Positions 11,274 through 22,883 of a stretch of DNA of 64,000 nt are shown here, in pieces; within the stretch, counting starts at the first letter, position 1, and the number at the start of each line of letters is the position of its first letter. The position numbers and the translations under genes were made by a program. The notes under the pieces were generated by a model, which made no database searches, was not told the origin of the DNA, and was given only the letters and a program-made list of their open reading frames with translations. Source of the stretch: Clarireedia homoeocarpa (lineage: Eukaryota > Ascomycota > Leotiomycetes > Helotiales > Rutstroemiaceae); the NCBI GenBank assembly GCA_001465935.1, contig LNKV01000018.1, forward strand, positions 518,542 to 582,541. Direction: 5' to 3'.

Positions 11274-12600
11274 ACTTAATGGCTACCTAGCATCCATTCT
11301 CCCCTTGGATGCACACCCTACGAAGGGGATACCTGTCTCGTATTACCAGCACAATGACAGGCTGTACGAACATTCTTTTAATCTGGCGAATCCACCATAT
11401 TTACTGGTCAGTGGATCACGGGAGTTCTTGCGATTCTGATATACCTGGTGGCATGATTCTGATGGCGTATATGACATTTTTCCGATAGTGTGCAGTCGCA
11501 AGCTTTATACCTCTTTCTCCTTGTTTAATTTCAGACCTCAAATATTTCTGTTTTAATGGGCGGCTGCTGTGAATCTCTTTTCGTTTTTTCTTGTTGTGCA
11601 CTTCTGCAATTTTTGCTTTCTTCAAAAGATGACGGAGATTAAGAGTTTTCGTTTGTTTTGGTTTTTGTCTGGCTGGCCCGGAGATGCGCTGGTTGATTAT
11701 GAACCTGAAATGGGGTTGATCAACGATACGCAGTGAAGTGGTGGCGGATATGATCTGAGAGGAGACAAAAAGGCCCCCCCGGCTATGAGATGGATGTTTA
11801 TTGAAGATATGATGATTGGTTGGGCTTTGGGAGATGCGTCAATAACGTTATCTTGCGTTCGTTCTCTTTTGGGATGGGGTTCTGGGAATGCATATGGATA
11901 TATGATTGTGCTGAGATACTCATAGGGGTGGAAGGACGGAACAAAGTGGTCCAAAGAAAATTTAAATGTAATATCATGAATGCGCAGTTTTATGCTTGTG
12001 CAAGTGTGCTTTGCTATGTGCTAGGTGGTTGAGTATATGCGTGGTTTGATAATGGTGACTGATTGAGGTGAAGAGGCAACTGTTTATGGGCACATGTTTG
12101 TAGAAGTTCCGCTTTCGAAGGGGTCTGCAACATGGCTTGCGAGAGAGCTGGCAGCCCGTTTCTCCAGACCGGCCCATCTTAGAAGCAATTTCACAGTTCA
12201 TCATATATAATGTTGTGCATCATACATACAAACAAACATTCATCAAATCTGGAGCCTATCTATGTGTTGAGGTCTAAGAGTATTCCGTGAGAACAGAAAT
12301 TTTATATTTTCAAGGGGGTTTTTTTTAAAAAAAATTTATTTGAAGAAAAGGGAGAGAAAGAAGAAGGCAAACGAACAAGGAAAGATGGTATAGTGTCGTT
12401 TGTAGAAAATGCGATAGTCGCGCGTCTTCTCCTCTATCCCCCTCTGAAGATTTAGCAACATCAAAGATACAATACATAACACTCAAACCAAACCCAACGC
12501 GCTCCAATATCAGCACAACCCTGCGCCTGCACCTTTCTCCTTTCTATCCCATCCATTCATCTATCTCCCCTTTTCGTTTCCTTCCCACCTCAGCTCCCTC
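11274..12600. other. Intergenic between RasGAP gene and small orphan gene
   Basis: Presumed 3' regions of two convergent genes. No ORF looks real. A perfect T8A8 block (12319-12334) followed by an A/G-rich stretch (12340-12390) lies near the orphan's 3' flank and may serve as a polyadenylation or boundary element. Confidence 0.4.
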
Positions 12601-12846
12601 TCACTTCTTTCCCTCCCCTTTCCCAAACAACCCCTTGATCCCATCCTTCACGCCCGTCAGCGTCTGCTTGATCGCATTTCCTGGCGACTGCTGCTCCCGC
12701 TGGCGACGATAGTCCTCGGCTGTTAGCGTGGGGATCTGTTGGGATTCGGTGGGCTGGCCGGCGCTGTCGACGCCGTAGGAGGTGTTGCCTATGGTTGTGT
12801 TGGCGAGGCTATCTGGGTTGGTGTTAGAGTTGGGGCTGGATGACAT
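12601..12846 (-). CDS. Small hydrophilic protein, 81 aa, unrecognised
   Basis: A single-exon frame from ATG 12846. The N-terminal half is rich in Ser, Asn, Thr and Gln (starts MSSSPNSNTNPDSL) and contains LTAEDYRRQREQQS. The C-terminal third is a Lys/Gly amphipathic segment (IKQTLTGVKDGIKGLFGKG). The composition resembles small stress- or conidiation-associated fungal proteins, but I cannot name a family. Support comes from coherent hydrophilic composition, a clean start, GC-richer sequence than the flanks and a compact C-terminal helix. A role is not assigned. Confidence 0.6.
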   Translation of the reverse strand: MSSSPNSNTNPDSLANTTIGNTSYGVDSAGQPTESQQIPTLTAEDYRRQREQQSPGNAIKQTLTGVKDGIKGLFGKGEGKK

Positions 12847-15800
12847 GGTGGGTGGATGGGTGAGTGAACTTGTGGATGAGTGGAGGGGAGGGAGGGTTGT
12901 GTGTTGGACTTTTGAAGGGGTTCAATCAATGAGCAAAACGGGAGAGTTTTCTCTGATTTTGAGAACGGTTTTCGTTTCCTTCCTTCCTTCCTTCTTTCTT
13001 TCTTTCTAGCTTTGGGGTAGTTGGATGAGTTGTGAGAGGATACTTAGAGATTTCACGACGGAGTTGTTTCTTCTCGGTGTGCGGTTCGTGGAAGTTTGGT
13101 TTTATCTTCAAAGGTGGGTTGGAGGGTGTAAGCTTTCTTTGTCTGCTGCTTCTTTTCATTCTTTAGGAATGGATTGCTTATGGTTGGTTGTTAGACAGCT
13201 GAAGCATTTAGAAGAATTCTTTATCTTCTGGTGAGGTGCAGAGACGGAAGAGAATAGGTGTCTGGGATTTGATTGTTCCTCCTTTGTTGTACTCGCTTAT
13301 TTTGTGACTTTGTGGCGCTGCGGTTTGGTGGTTCTTTGACTGAGGGAGTAGGGATTTGAGGATGGATGTTTTGGTGGAAGAAAGGCGGATTCTGAGGTAG
13401 GAGTGGAAGAGGGAAGAGGAAATAATGATTCACTAAGACAAATGTCAATAATCTCGGTTCATGTGCGAATAATCATCTCAATGATCAGAACTAAAATCTT
13501 GCTATATCATATTGAAGACCGCTCGAATCATGATGGCTTGGTTCACTGAGCTTCAATCTCGTATAGGCAGTTCAGAATTAACTACTAAAATGACCTACCC
13601 ATTTCCAGCCTCTACTAAATCGAACAGTGAATTACTACTACAGCATATGAGTCTTACTACTTCTGATTACAGCCCAAGGAGTTCTCCCATCTAGTTACCA
13701 ACAATTAGTCAGAGTGTTCTTTGCGAATAACTGCTTTTCCTTGAGTAACATAACATTTGGTTCCTCTTCTTCTTCGCATCTCTTCTTCGGCGCATCATTG
13801 ATTCTAATCCACTATTGCATATATGTGGGAGTCTTCTCCAGCATTTTGTGTCATTCTTCTCCATTCCTTTTCTGTACTTCTTTCTTTGCACTGTTCTGTC
13901 CTCCTCCCAACAAGGTAGATTCTACACTACACCTAGGACATGATACAATACTTCAGCACCTCACACTAAAGCACACAGAACAACCCCTTATCGAATATGA
14001 AACCATGGATTCCCTTCCTCGTTCTTATACTGTCTACTGTTGCCCAGGAACTGTTTCTCTACATATGCGTGATATGAACACCACATTTTTCTATCTATCA
14101 ATCAATACAAAGCCCACCATCACCAGACTCCGTCCTCAATCTCTCTCCTTATTTCTTCCACAAACGCAACAAAGAAAACCTCCAGCAGAAACCTCCACAT
14201 GATATCTAGTCTTACTATACGGTCTGTTAACTACAATACATACACTTATATCGTTCAAAACAAGTGCTTATAGCCTGAATTTAAACGTTGCCGGTGGTAT
14301 ACTGGGTGTGAAGAAGGCAATATATGAATCGCCGTTATTCCAGCTTTACTTCCCTTCCCTTTCTATCTCTTCCTTCCTACAATCTTCACCACCTACCCAT
14401 CCTCTACGCTTAACTCTCCTAGTTCCACTTCCATTTCTGATACAGCGCCCACTCAACGACCATCATATTGCATAGCCCCTACAAATAACAAACGATTCCC
14501 CAGCTTTATCTTCCCCTCCCAACCCGCTTTACCTTCCTCAAAATCGTAATACAATTGCACACACATCCAATATAGATCTGCTAATTCTCGAGCTGAACGT
14601 ACCAGCTACTTTGACTGGTCGGGCATTTAGGTTGTAATTTGAGTTTTCTTGTATCGATTGTGTTGACCCAAAGCCTAGTAATGCAGCGAGAAAAGTAGAG
14701 AGAGAGGCGAGATTAAGGGTCGAAGACGAAGACGAAGATTACACAGGCGAGGAAAGCGACTATGCTGACGGGAATGCGGGAGGATGGAGATGGAGTGGAG
14801 GTTTCAGAGTGCAGTTGTGGTTTGCTAGTTGGTGATGAGTATTAATATAGGAAGACAGGCGAAGCCGAAAGAAGGGTAACGGGTAGGAGGAGAAGGCGCG
14901 AATGGAGATGTAGGTTGGGTTCAGACAACTCAATGAAGAAGCGGGCAAGAGATCCGTGGGCAACGCTGCATCATAGCTTAGGGAGGTGGCGAGACTGATT
15001 CCATGTATAGAATGAGACAATGATAATAACGCCGTCAGCTTTACAGATGCGCTCGATCACCAGCGTATATATAGCTAAGATACGAGTTCCCAAGACATGA
15101 AGAAAGGTTGAAAGAGTATTGATTCCTTTCCCAGTTCATTTGAGCTATCATAGCAGCTTCGCAAGGCGTGAGAATGTCACAAATGTGATTGAACATCCAA
15201 TTATGCATGATGCCGAATTCTGGATGATAAATTTCCCTTGAAGTTGGAATGAGCTCGTAAAACAATCCATCAAATTTGAATATATTAGCAATGAACTCAG
15301 AATACTAGACAGCAATCCCAACACAAGTAAGAAGACGGATTAAAAGGTCACACGAACGCTCGTTCTTTCCCCCCTCATTCATATTATACCATATCAATCG
15401 ACTCCACACTCACATGTAAAGCATACCGACACAATTTACACCTCACAAATCACTTCACAAATCAGCTCACCACATCCCATCACACACATCAACAAGCCAC
15501 CAGCATTCAAACTATTTACCGCTATCTAAACATCAAACCATCCCATCCCATCCCATTACCCACTACCACCTGCGTTCACATTTATGTATTTCGTGCAGCT
15601 TCCACTTCCACTTCCACTTCCACTTCCACTCCTACTCCACTCCATTCCATTCCACTCTACTAAATGGAATCTTCAAACAATCCCGAACGAGAAAAATCAA
15701 AACAAATCGTGATTCTACAAAGATATCTAACAAACGCCGAAACGCTTCAGCAAATTCATTCTATCCATGCCTGCCACCATTCCTCGCCCCCTCCCCGTTT

Positions 15801-16156
15801 CTCCCACCTCCAAACTGATTCAATCAAGACGAAAACAGCAACTCCCAAACCCAGTCCTGTCCAGCCCAGCCATGAATGCACGCAAAGTCAAGAAAAAGCA
15901 ACCTCGTATGCGCCAGATGGATATAAAGCATCACACGAAACAACAATACCAATCAAGCAAGTAGGCAAGTAGAGACAACAAAATACACACCACGAAACGC
16001 CAGCCAGCCAGCCCATCCATCCCATATCTGTCCATAAGTCATAACCTCAACCACTAAGGGTTCAGGTCTCAAAATCCACTCTTTAATTACGCCTAATAGC
16101 ATATTCCAACAAGGGAGAGAGTCTTGACCAAAAAGCAAGGGTTACATATCACAACA
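12847..16156. other. Long gene-poor interval
   Basis: About 3.3 kb without a supported gene. The longest frame (13714-14202, plus strand) begins in a Phe/Ser-rich translation of pyrimidine-rich DNA and looks like chance. The interval also has TCCCA and TTCCAC repeats near 15540-15660. It could include the promoter of the orphan gene, 3' sequence of the Lst7-like gene and non-coding transcripts. Confidence 0.4.
15598..15656. repeat. TTCCAC/TCCAT hexamer-pentamer repeat
   Basis: About five perfect TTCCAC units followed by degenerate CTCCAC and TCCATTCCAT copies. A TCCCA run lies just upstream near 15540-15556. Confidence 0.8.
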
Positions 16157-17692
16157 TCAAGAAGAAAGCTTCATCTCAATCTCAGCCAGTAATCTCACAA
16201 ATCTAACATGTAGCTCCATAAAGAAATCAGGGAGGCCAACTAATTCAGCCAGGCCTCTTCCCTTTAGACTCGCACCCATCATTCGACCATCAGCACCACG
16301 GGAACCTCCACGTAAAAATGAGCTTGTCGGCGTGCCCTGATTCGATGCGCCTCCATATGAGAACCCGCTGTTTCTTTCGTCACCGGGTCGAGGGCTCTGC
16401 AGAGCACTTTCCGAACGTTGTAATTCGTCGTCCGCAAGTCGTTGGATCCATTCTGCAAGATCACGGAAGGCGGCATCCAGGAAGGAAAATGTGCGCATGG
16501 CTAGTCGTTCTTTATGTGTAGAGAGAGCTATTAATGCGTAGACACGCCGCCGGCCACGGGCTGTGGGATCAGGAATCCGGAATATATATGCGGTGGTATA
16601 TCCTGCAAGGGGGTCGCCAAAAAAGATAGGTCCACCGATGGAAGTGGTTGCAGATGAAGTGATATGCGAGGGAAAGCTAGAAAGGAAAGGAGAGGGAGGT
16701 GTAGAGTTGGATGTCGAATTGGAGGAGGGTGGTAGTGTTTCGCAAGATAGCGTCCGTAGACATGATTGCCGAATTATCGAAAATGAGGTAGGATGGAGAG
16801 GTTCGTGAGTAGATGTGTAATCTATGAAATGGTTGTGAGCGATGGTTGATTGAAACGAGGTATAACTCGAGGATGTAGCGGTGCGATTTGGTTCAGCAGG
16901 CCGTTGTAGTTGAGAACTTGTTCTTAGTGTAGGTTCGGATTCGTCGGAATCGGAAGGGGGCGATTTGGGTGGTGAAGGTTCATCTTGCTGGAGCGCAACG
17001 CGCTCATATGGTTTGCGTGTTCGCAGTATTGGACCACTGTTATCTAGCTTGCTATTTGCAACCGGTGGTATCTTAGGACTTGTAGGAGACTCTTCTTTTG
17101 CCTTCTTCGGTAAAGTGAGAGCACAATTCTCACAGGGACCTGATTTCTCGCTGTAAGTTTTCCTAAAACTCGAATCGCGCCGCAGCTGATTTGCATTCTG
17201 CGCTGTCGGTAGCGCAGCGACTCTTGGACTATCAGGCGGAGTCTCGGCAGTAGAGGATGCTGTTGAAGTACCTGAGCTTGAAGCATGAAAAGAAGGCTTG
17301 CTTCCACCAAGTTCTGTATCCGAGACGGTCGATTGTACTCTATATGCCGGACGCGAAGGGTTTGGAGAATCCGACGATTTCAGAGATCTGCTTGTGCTGG
17401 GACGCCGTGATGTGATGCTAGGGCGCCGTGACGTGATGCTAGGGCGCCGTGATGTGGTCGATTCAGTTTTTTCTGGACACGACGTGCAACCCACCGGAAG
17501 GGCTTCTGTTACCATAACCGGGGTAGGACCATGAGTGTCGCAATAATGCGCGAGACACAGCTACCATTAACACAGCATTAGTACAAGGTCTCATGATCGC
17601 CTTGGGGAAACCCATGTGCTAAACATCTTTTGCGACCCATCCGGTCCATTGTAGAAAATGCGCAGCCATAAGGCAAACACAAACCGAAACAT
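16157..17692 (-). CDS. Folliculin/Lst7-like protein (longin/DENN-type)
   Basis: The Lst4-Lst7 complex (FNIP-folliculin in animals) acts at the vacuole as a GTPase-activating partner of Rag GTPases in amino-acid signalling to TORC1. The call rests on the N-terminal LCLAHYCDTHGPTPVMVTE block, the paired-Cys segment SGPCENC and the longin-type stretch RRRVYALIALSTHKERLAM. Between them lie about 150 low-complexity Ser/Pro/Thr residues. The main exon is 16157-17560; a stop codon lies directly before its conserved start, so an upstream exon is needed. A 12-nt exon (17681-17692) joins in frame through a 120-bp intron with a TACTAAT branch point, giving 471 residues; this first exon is inferred. A heptapeptide (ITSRRPS) is repeated near the N-terminus. 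The protein stops after the longin region, as the short yeast Lst7 does, and lacks the C-terminal DENN part of animal folliculin. Confidence 0.75.
17400..17456 (-). repeat. In-frame 21-bp coding repeat (ITSRRPS)
   Basis: Nearly identical 21-bp units inside the Lst7-like gene encode repeated TSRRPSI heptapeptides. The units differ by single synonymous bases, indicating recent amplification. Confidence 0.9.
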
Positions 17693-20328
17693 GGGCGCAG
17701 CGTGGGGCAACTATGCGACGAATTGCTGGGAATGGGAAGAAGAGGGTGTGAAAGAATAATTCCCTTACAATAAATGCCATGGTTGGCAAGCTCAATCGAC
17801 TCGATATGTTTTAACCCTTCCCTCTCTTAACTCGTATGCTTGTTCAGATCATCCAGTGAGTGGAGCTGTCGAGTAGTCAAATGTCTCGTGCTGTCTCCCT
17901 CTCTCTTCCTTTCTCTCTCTCTCCAAGTATCGATACAATGCGATATGCAGGAAGAGGAAACAGGACTGACTGTATGGTACAGAACTGTACTCGTATTGTA
18001 TAGAGGTGAAATGAGTTAATTCCGGGAGAGGACGAGGAGCCTTTTTGCCGGGGGGAGCTCTCATGTACAGTGCCCTTTTTTCTGGCCTTCGATTCGAGCG
18101 CACAAGACACCAAACCAGACGGACGGGATCGTAAGGGAGCGAGCAAGCAAGCCGGTCCAGTGTGAAGATGGAAGATTCGAAATCAAAGGAAATTTATTCG
18201 CCGTCTAAATCTTAGATCGCGACGTATCGGCGCTAGCATGATAGAAATGTGGGAGGGGGACCGTGGAGATGGAGAATGGAGAATTGGAAAATACCTAGAA
18301 CTACTCTCGTATCTAGGCCGGAGAGATTCTAGACTTGAGTGGCTAGGACTTCTGGTAGGAACAGCAACAGTATTATTTATACGTGGGATAATAAAATTAA
18401 CTGGATATAAACTCCTGCGGAACTCTAATGATGGTGAAAATGTGGATATTATTTATTAGACAAATGTGAGAAGAACTACAGGTTTTGTATAGAAATACCA
18501 TTGTATGTATGTCAGAAGAAGTGGTGGTCAGAAAAATAAAAATAAAGGCGCTCGTCATAACACGAACGAAAAGGAATACAAATCAGTAGGAGTCTGATCT
18601 TGGTGATAGATGATAGAACTAGATGATACAGTAAGCAAAAGAAAATGGCAGAGAAAAGAGAAAAGGGGTCAAGACTTTCTCACCGCTCGACAACTGCTCC
18701 CTTCCCCTTCTCGTCACCATCAATACTCGTTCATCAGTTATGGTATCACTATGACTATGGCTTTCCTTCTTCCCCGACCAATCTGAGGGTATATCGCCAA
18801 GTTGCCCGCCATGGGTCATCGCAAGCCACAGTACCATTCCTCGGTCATTACTGTCGGAACGGTCCGGCTGACATATCGTTCGCATTCCGAATGGACGGAC
18901 GAAAAAGGGCTCAAGTCACGAAGTCTATTAAGATCCCCCGGTAATGTAAGACGGCGCGGAAGAATTGTCTTGGACCTTGGCCTTCGCTGAAGAAGTCCCG
19001 TTGTGAAAAGTCGATCACTGCCGTATGTATATCGTCTGAAAATGAGACCTACATGTACATGGAACATCAGACGAAAAATACAAACCCTGCCTCTTATCGC
19101 CTTACATGCTTGGGTATGTACATGCGGCCCGCCGTTCAACAGTAAGGTTAAATCACTGCAAACTTTACCCTCGAGAGTCCCACGACATGATTGTTATCCT
19201 TGCCGCGCCCAGTAGTCGTACTTGTAGTATCCGTGGTTTTGGAATCCCAGTAAAGAGAATTGCGGGCACAATGCTGGGTTGTGAAACGCTAACAAAGTAA
19301 AGTCAAATGCGACTTCAGTGTAAGCTGCTATGTTATACAAAGCCATATTCAGGCTCCCTTCCTCTCTCCGGCGACCTCGAACCGGAAATATCTCCGGGTT
19401 TGTTGAGGTATTTACCAAACCGGCGGACATTATGTCAGGGTTTATGCTACACGCAGTGCCTTATGAGCTTGTGTTATGAGCTAGAGTACTCTTGCATCTA
19501 ATGTAGTATCACCGTATCACATGCAGATCATCAGATGAAACAACAATGGAGAGAAAAGAATAAATTTGCCAGAAAATGAGACCAGTTATCGAGTCGAAGC
19601 CCGATCCGAACTGCAATCAAACTCCTGCGTTCTTCCCAAAAAGTTTTTTTTTTGTTTTGTATGTTGATTCTCCCTGTCATCCCAAATGTCGTGCTTCCCC
19701 GCTTCGAAGAGTGCGGGAAGTGACCATCATTGTCGTCGCAAGAGCAATCCAACCAACGCCCCCTCTCGTCCGCCTGCACTGATAGCCTAACGATCATGAG
19801 CGATGCCGACCCGCCATTGTCAACATAAGCCCATCAAACCATCCGCCCGTCCACCATCAACCAATCCCCAGTAGCACCCAAGTCACCGGCTACCCAAAGC
19901 AAATATACCCATCCTCTATGCTAGCAATGCCTTTACAGCAGTACCAGTCTAGAGCCCGACAACACCCTTGCGAGTGTCCTCCCAAACGCCCAAGCGCCAT
20001 GTCGTGATATCCGAGCGAATCCGCTGAACTTTTGCTACCCGCAGCTACTTCGTACGACCCGAAGCAGTAGCCTGTCGAGAATAAAGAAAAACATCAAAAG
20101 AAAAACGAGAGTCGTATGATACAAACACGATAATTCAGCGCCCAGCCAAAGAAATTGAAAAGCCGAGTCAATCGTCAAGTCGAGTAGTAGCCTCCCACAG
20201 ACCGCTTAACGTCGAAAGCAATAAAATATCGAAGCCAGGTTCGTCGTAAAATCGAGTCTATCGCAAATAGAATAGAAGGTATATTTACAAAACACCAAAC
20301 CTTAAAATAAAAAAGACCAAAGCACAGG
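17693..20328. other. Intergenic between Lst7-like gene and DHH1
   Basis: No supported gene in 2.6 kb. It contains the promoter of the Lst7-like gene (with CT tract near 17895-17925) and probably the long 3' UTR of DHH1. Short ORFs such as 18238-18459 and 18645-18944 show no domain resemblance. Confidence 0.4.
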
Positions 20329-20576
20329 CTATTGTGGTGGCGGGCCTTGACCGCGACCTCCCCTGCCACCATTGTAGCCGTTCTGACGTGGTCCTTGACC
20401 ACCGCCCCGGCCTCTATATTGGCCCCCTCCCCTAGAGTTGTTTTGGCGTTGGCCCTGAGATTGTCTAGGATCTTGTCCTTGATTTTGATGTGTACCGGAA
20501 CCATTTTGACGTCCATTGTTGAAGTTTTGCCCACCAGATCTTTGTTGGTTTCCCGAATATTGTGTGGGTTGCTGCG

Positions 20577-20607
<31 letters not shown>

Positions 20608-22054
20608 TTGATCACGACCAGAGGGCTGACGTGTGTTGATTTGGAAGTTAGATACCGGACGAGGAATGTTTTCTGGGGTCTCGTATACATATAGGTTCTT
20701 GTCGATCGTTTGCGGAATGGGTTGGATTTCTGTGCCAAGCTCGCGCTCGATGTTGTACAAATTGAAACGGTCGTCCCAATTAATGAGGTTGATTGCCAGA
20801 CCTAAGTGACCAAATCGGCCCGATCGACCAATGCGATGTAGGTAGGTTTCGGCATTCTTAGGGAAATCAAAGTTAATAACGACATTCACAGCCTGAATAT
20901 CGATACCACGGGTTAGAAGATCAGAGCAAACAAGATTACGGCAGACACCGTTTCGGAAATCGTGAAAAACACGGTTTCGGTTGGCTTGAATCATTCGAGC
21001 ATGACTGTAGAAGCAAGAATAACCTAATTCGGTGATTTTCTTGGCCAGGAGTTCAACACGGTTCGTAGAATTGCAGAAGATGATCGATTGGTTGATTTGT
21101 AGTTTCGAGAATAGCGTGTTAAGACAATGTACCTTGTCCTTCTCTTCCACGAAAGCATAGTACTGGGTAATACCACGTAGGGTAAGTTCGTCCATGAGAT
21201 TGATTTCGTAAGGGTTGACCATGTTTTTGTCTGAGAAATCTTTAACAGTGATGGGAAATGTTGCGCTGAAAAGCATAACTTGGCGATCCTTGGGATGGAA
21301 TTGGAGTAGTTGTTCAATGACAGGAGTGAATTCAGGTGAGAGAAGTTTATCAGCTTCGTCCATGATGAACATTGGACATTCGCTGAGGTCGGCTACATTC
21401 TTTCCAGCCAGGTCGAGAATTCTACCTGGTGTGCCGACAATGATGTGAACTGGCTCCGCAAGACGTACGATATCATCTCTCAAGGTTGTACCACCAGTAG
21501 TGACCATAACGTTGATGCCAAGATGTTTACCAAGAGTTTTGCAGACTTGCGAGGTCTGAAGAGCCAGTTCTCGCGTAGGCACCAAAATGAGACATTGGAT
21601 TTTGGAGCTTTTTGGGTTGATCTTTTGGAGGGCAGGGATAACGAAGGCGGCAGTCTTGCCGGTACCGTTCTTCGCACGCGCAAGTATATCTCGTCCTGTG
21701 AGGGCTACTGGGATGGCCTCTTCTTGAATCGGTGATGGCTTCTCAAACCCTGCCTCGAATATGCCCATCAACAGATCCCTATTAATGGTGAAGTCTTCCC
21801 ACTCGAGGCCTTTGGTAGCGGTAACATCCTAGAAATCCAATTTAGCCACTTTAGAAAGACGGACAGAAAAAATGAGCTATAATACCTCCGTTTGTTGCCT
21901 TGTATCTTTCACCGGGATCGATAGACCAGCCTTCCAATTATCTGGGGTAGCATTATCACTAGTTCATATCAGCACCAGGAAAGGTGAGAGTAATGGCACG
22001 GTGAAAATACTTGAGTTTAGTAGCCGCTAGCGTAGATGCCAGCGCGTCAGCCAT
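20329..22054 (-). CDS. DHH1: ATP-dependent RNA helicase Dhh1 (DDX6 family)
   Basis: DEAD-box RNA helicase of P-bodies that promotes mRNA decapping and translational repression. Exons on the minus strand are 22011-22054, 21886-21958 and 20329-21828, giving 538 residues. The helicase motifs are in order: Q motif (FEKPSPIQ), motif I AKNGTGKT (91-98), PTRELALQ, TPGR, DEAD (196-199), SAT (227-229), RGID and HRIGRSGRFG. After the helicase core, the C-terminal tail starts with PRPVSNFQIN, then a run of 11 glutamines encoded by CAG repeats, and finishes with Asn/Gln/Arg/Gly-rich sequence with RGG motifs. Such tails favour condensate formation. Both introns are short (52 and 57 bp) and the joints reproduce the family N-terminus (NWKAGLSIPVKDTRQQTEDV). 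A long leader upstream is likely. Confidence 0.97.
20573..20610. repeat. CAG/CTG trinucleotide repeat in DHH1
   Basis: GCTGCTGCTG... on the plus strand encodes the polyglutamine run of Dhh1 on the minus strand. Likely length-polymorphic. Confidence 0.9.
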
Positions 22055-22883
22055 TGCTATATTTGTCTGTTCTTTGCGGATGGAAATCTTTGTAGGAGAT
22101 AATGAGGTGTAGTATTATCGTGGGCGCGAAAACTGGCTGGCTGCAGTCTATTGAGATTCGTCTTAGATCCTTTTGCGCCTAACGTAGCTTCAAAATATGT
22201 GTTGAAATGTGGTAGCCGAAGTGGTAATAGTACAGCGGCAGGCTCGACGAGGGGAAGGGAGTGCGACTGGATGTCGAGTTGAGGGGTAGTGGTTGATCTC
22301 GAAGAAGGCTGTTATTTGCTGCGATGTAGTAGTTGTGGTTGCTTCGAATTCTTAAGCTGCAGGTTTATGCGCGGTAATCAAATTGGTATGGTAATTGAGA
22401 TCCTGTGGGGTAGAGATCTAGAAGTTGTCGCGGAAACTGTTTTGTAGTCTGATTTTTGGATTTCAAGGGTTGAGGAGGTTGTCGAAAGGAAGGCGAGAGA
22501 AACTTTAAAAGGTGCAGTGCCACAGCAAGCTTCACACACACAGGGCTAAGGCAGCAGGATGGCACGTGATGCATAAAATGAGGGGTTCCCGTCGCTCTTC
22601 TATCTGCAGATGTCAATGCTACGTCTATAATAGTTCTCAAAAATGGTTCTGAAATGAATGGCTGCGACCAAAAATTGGAGATGCCTTGCGATGAGGTTGA
22701 ATGGCGGTAACTATTGGTCCCAATCAACTTGGAAGTCATGGTCTAGAACACCCCTGGATACTCTAATCAAATTCAAGCTCCTCCTCACGTAACATCGAAT
22801 TATATACTTCGTAAGGCACATAAGCTTCATACATCATTGTTGCCCATCCCATTCCATTTCCGACGCCATCTTCACCCTGGAGC
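22055..22883. other. DHH1 upstream region and PRI1 3' flank
   Basis: The 0.8 kb between PRI1 and DHH1, both on the minus strand, holds the DHH1 promoter. An ATG-started frame of 124 codons (22365-22739, minus) lies within it but shows no family features; it could at most be an upstream ORF of a long DHH1 leader. Confidence 0.4.

Noticed and set aside
13714..14202. 162-codon plus-strand ORF
   Set aside because: Phe/Ser/Leu-rich product of pyrimidine-rich DNA, with no coherent fold and no splice partners.
20332..20694. Leu-rich plus-strand ORF opposite the DHH1 tail
   Set aside because: Antisense reading of the CAG repeat gives polyleucine; artefact.
22365..22739. 124-codon minus-strand ORF between PRI1 and DHH1
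   Set aside because: No family features; lies in the DHH1 upstream region. At most an upstream ORF.
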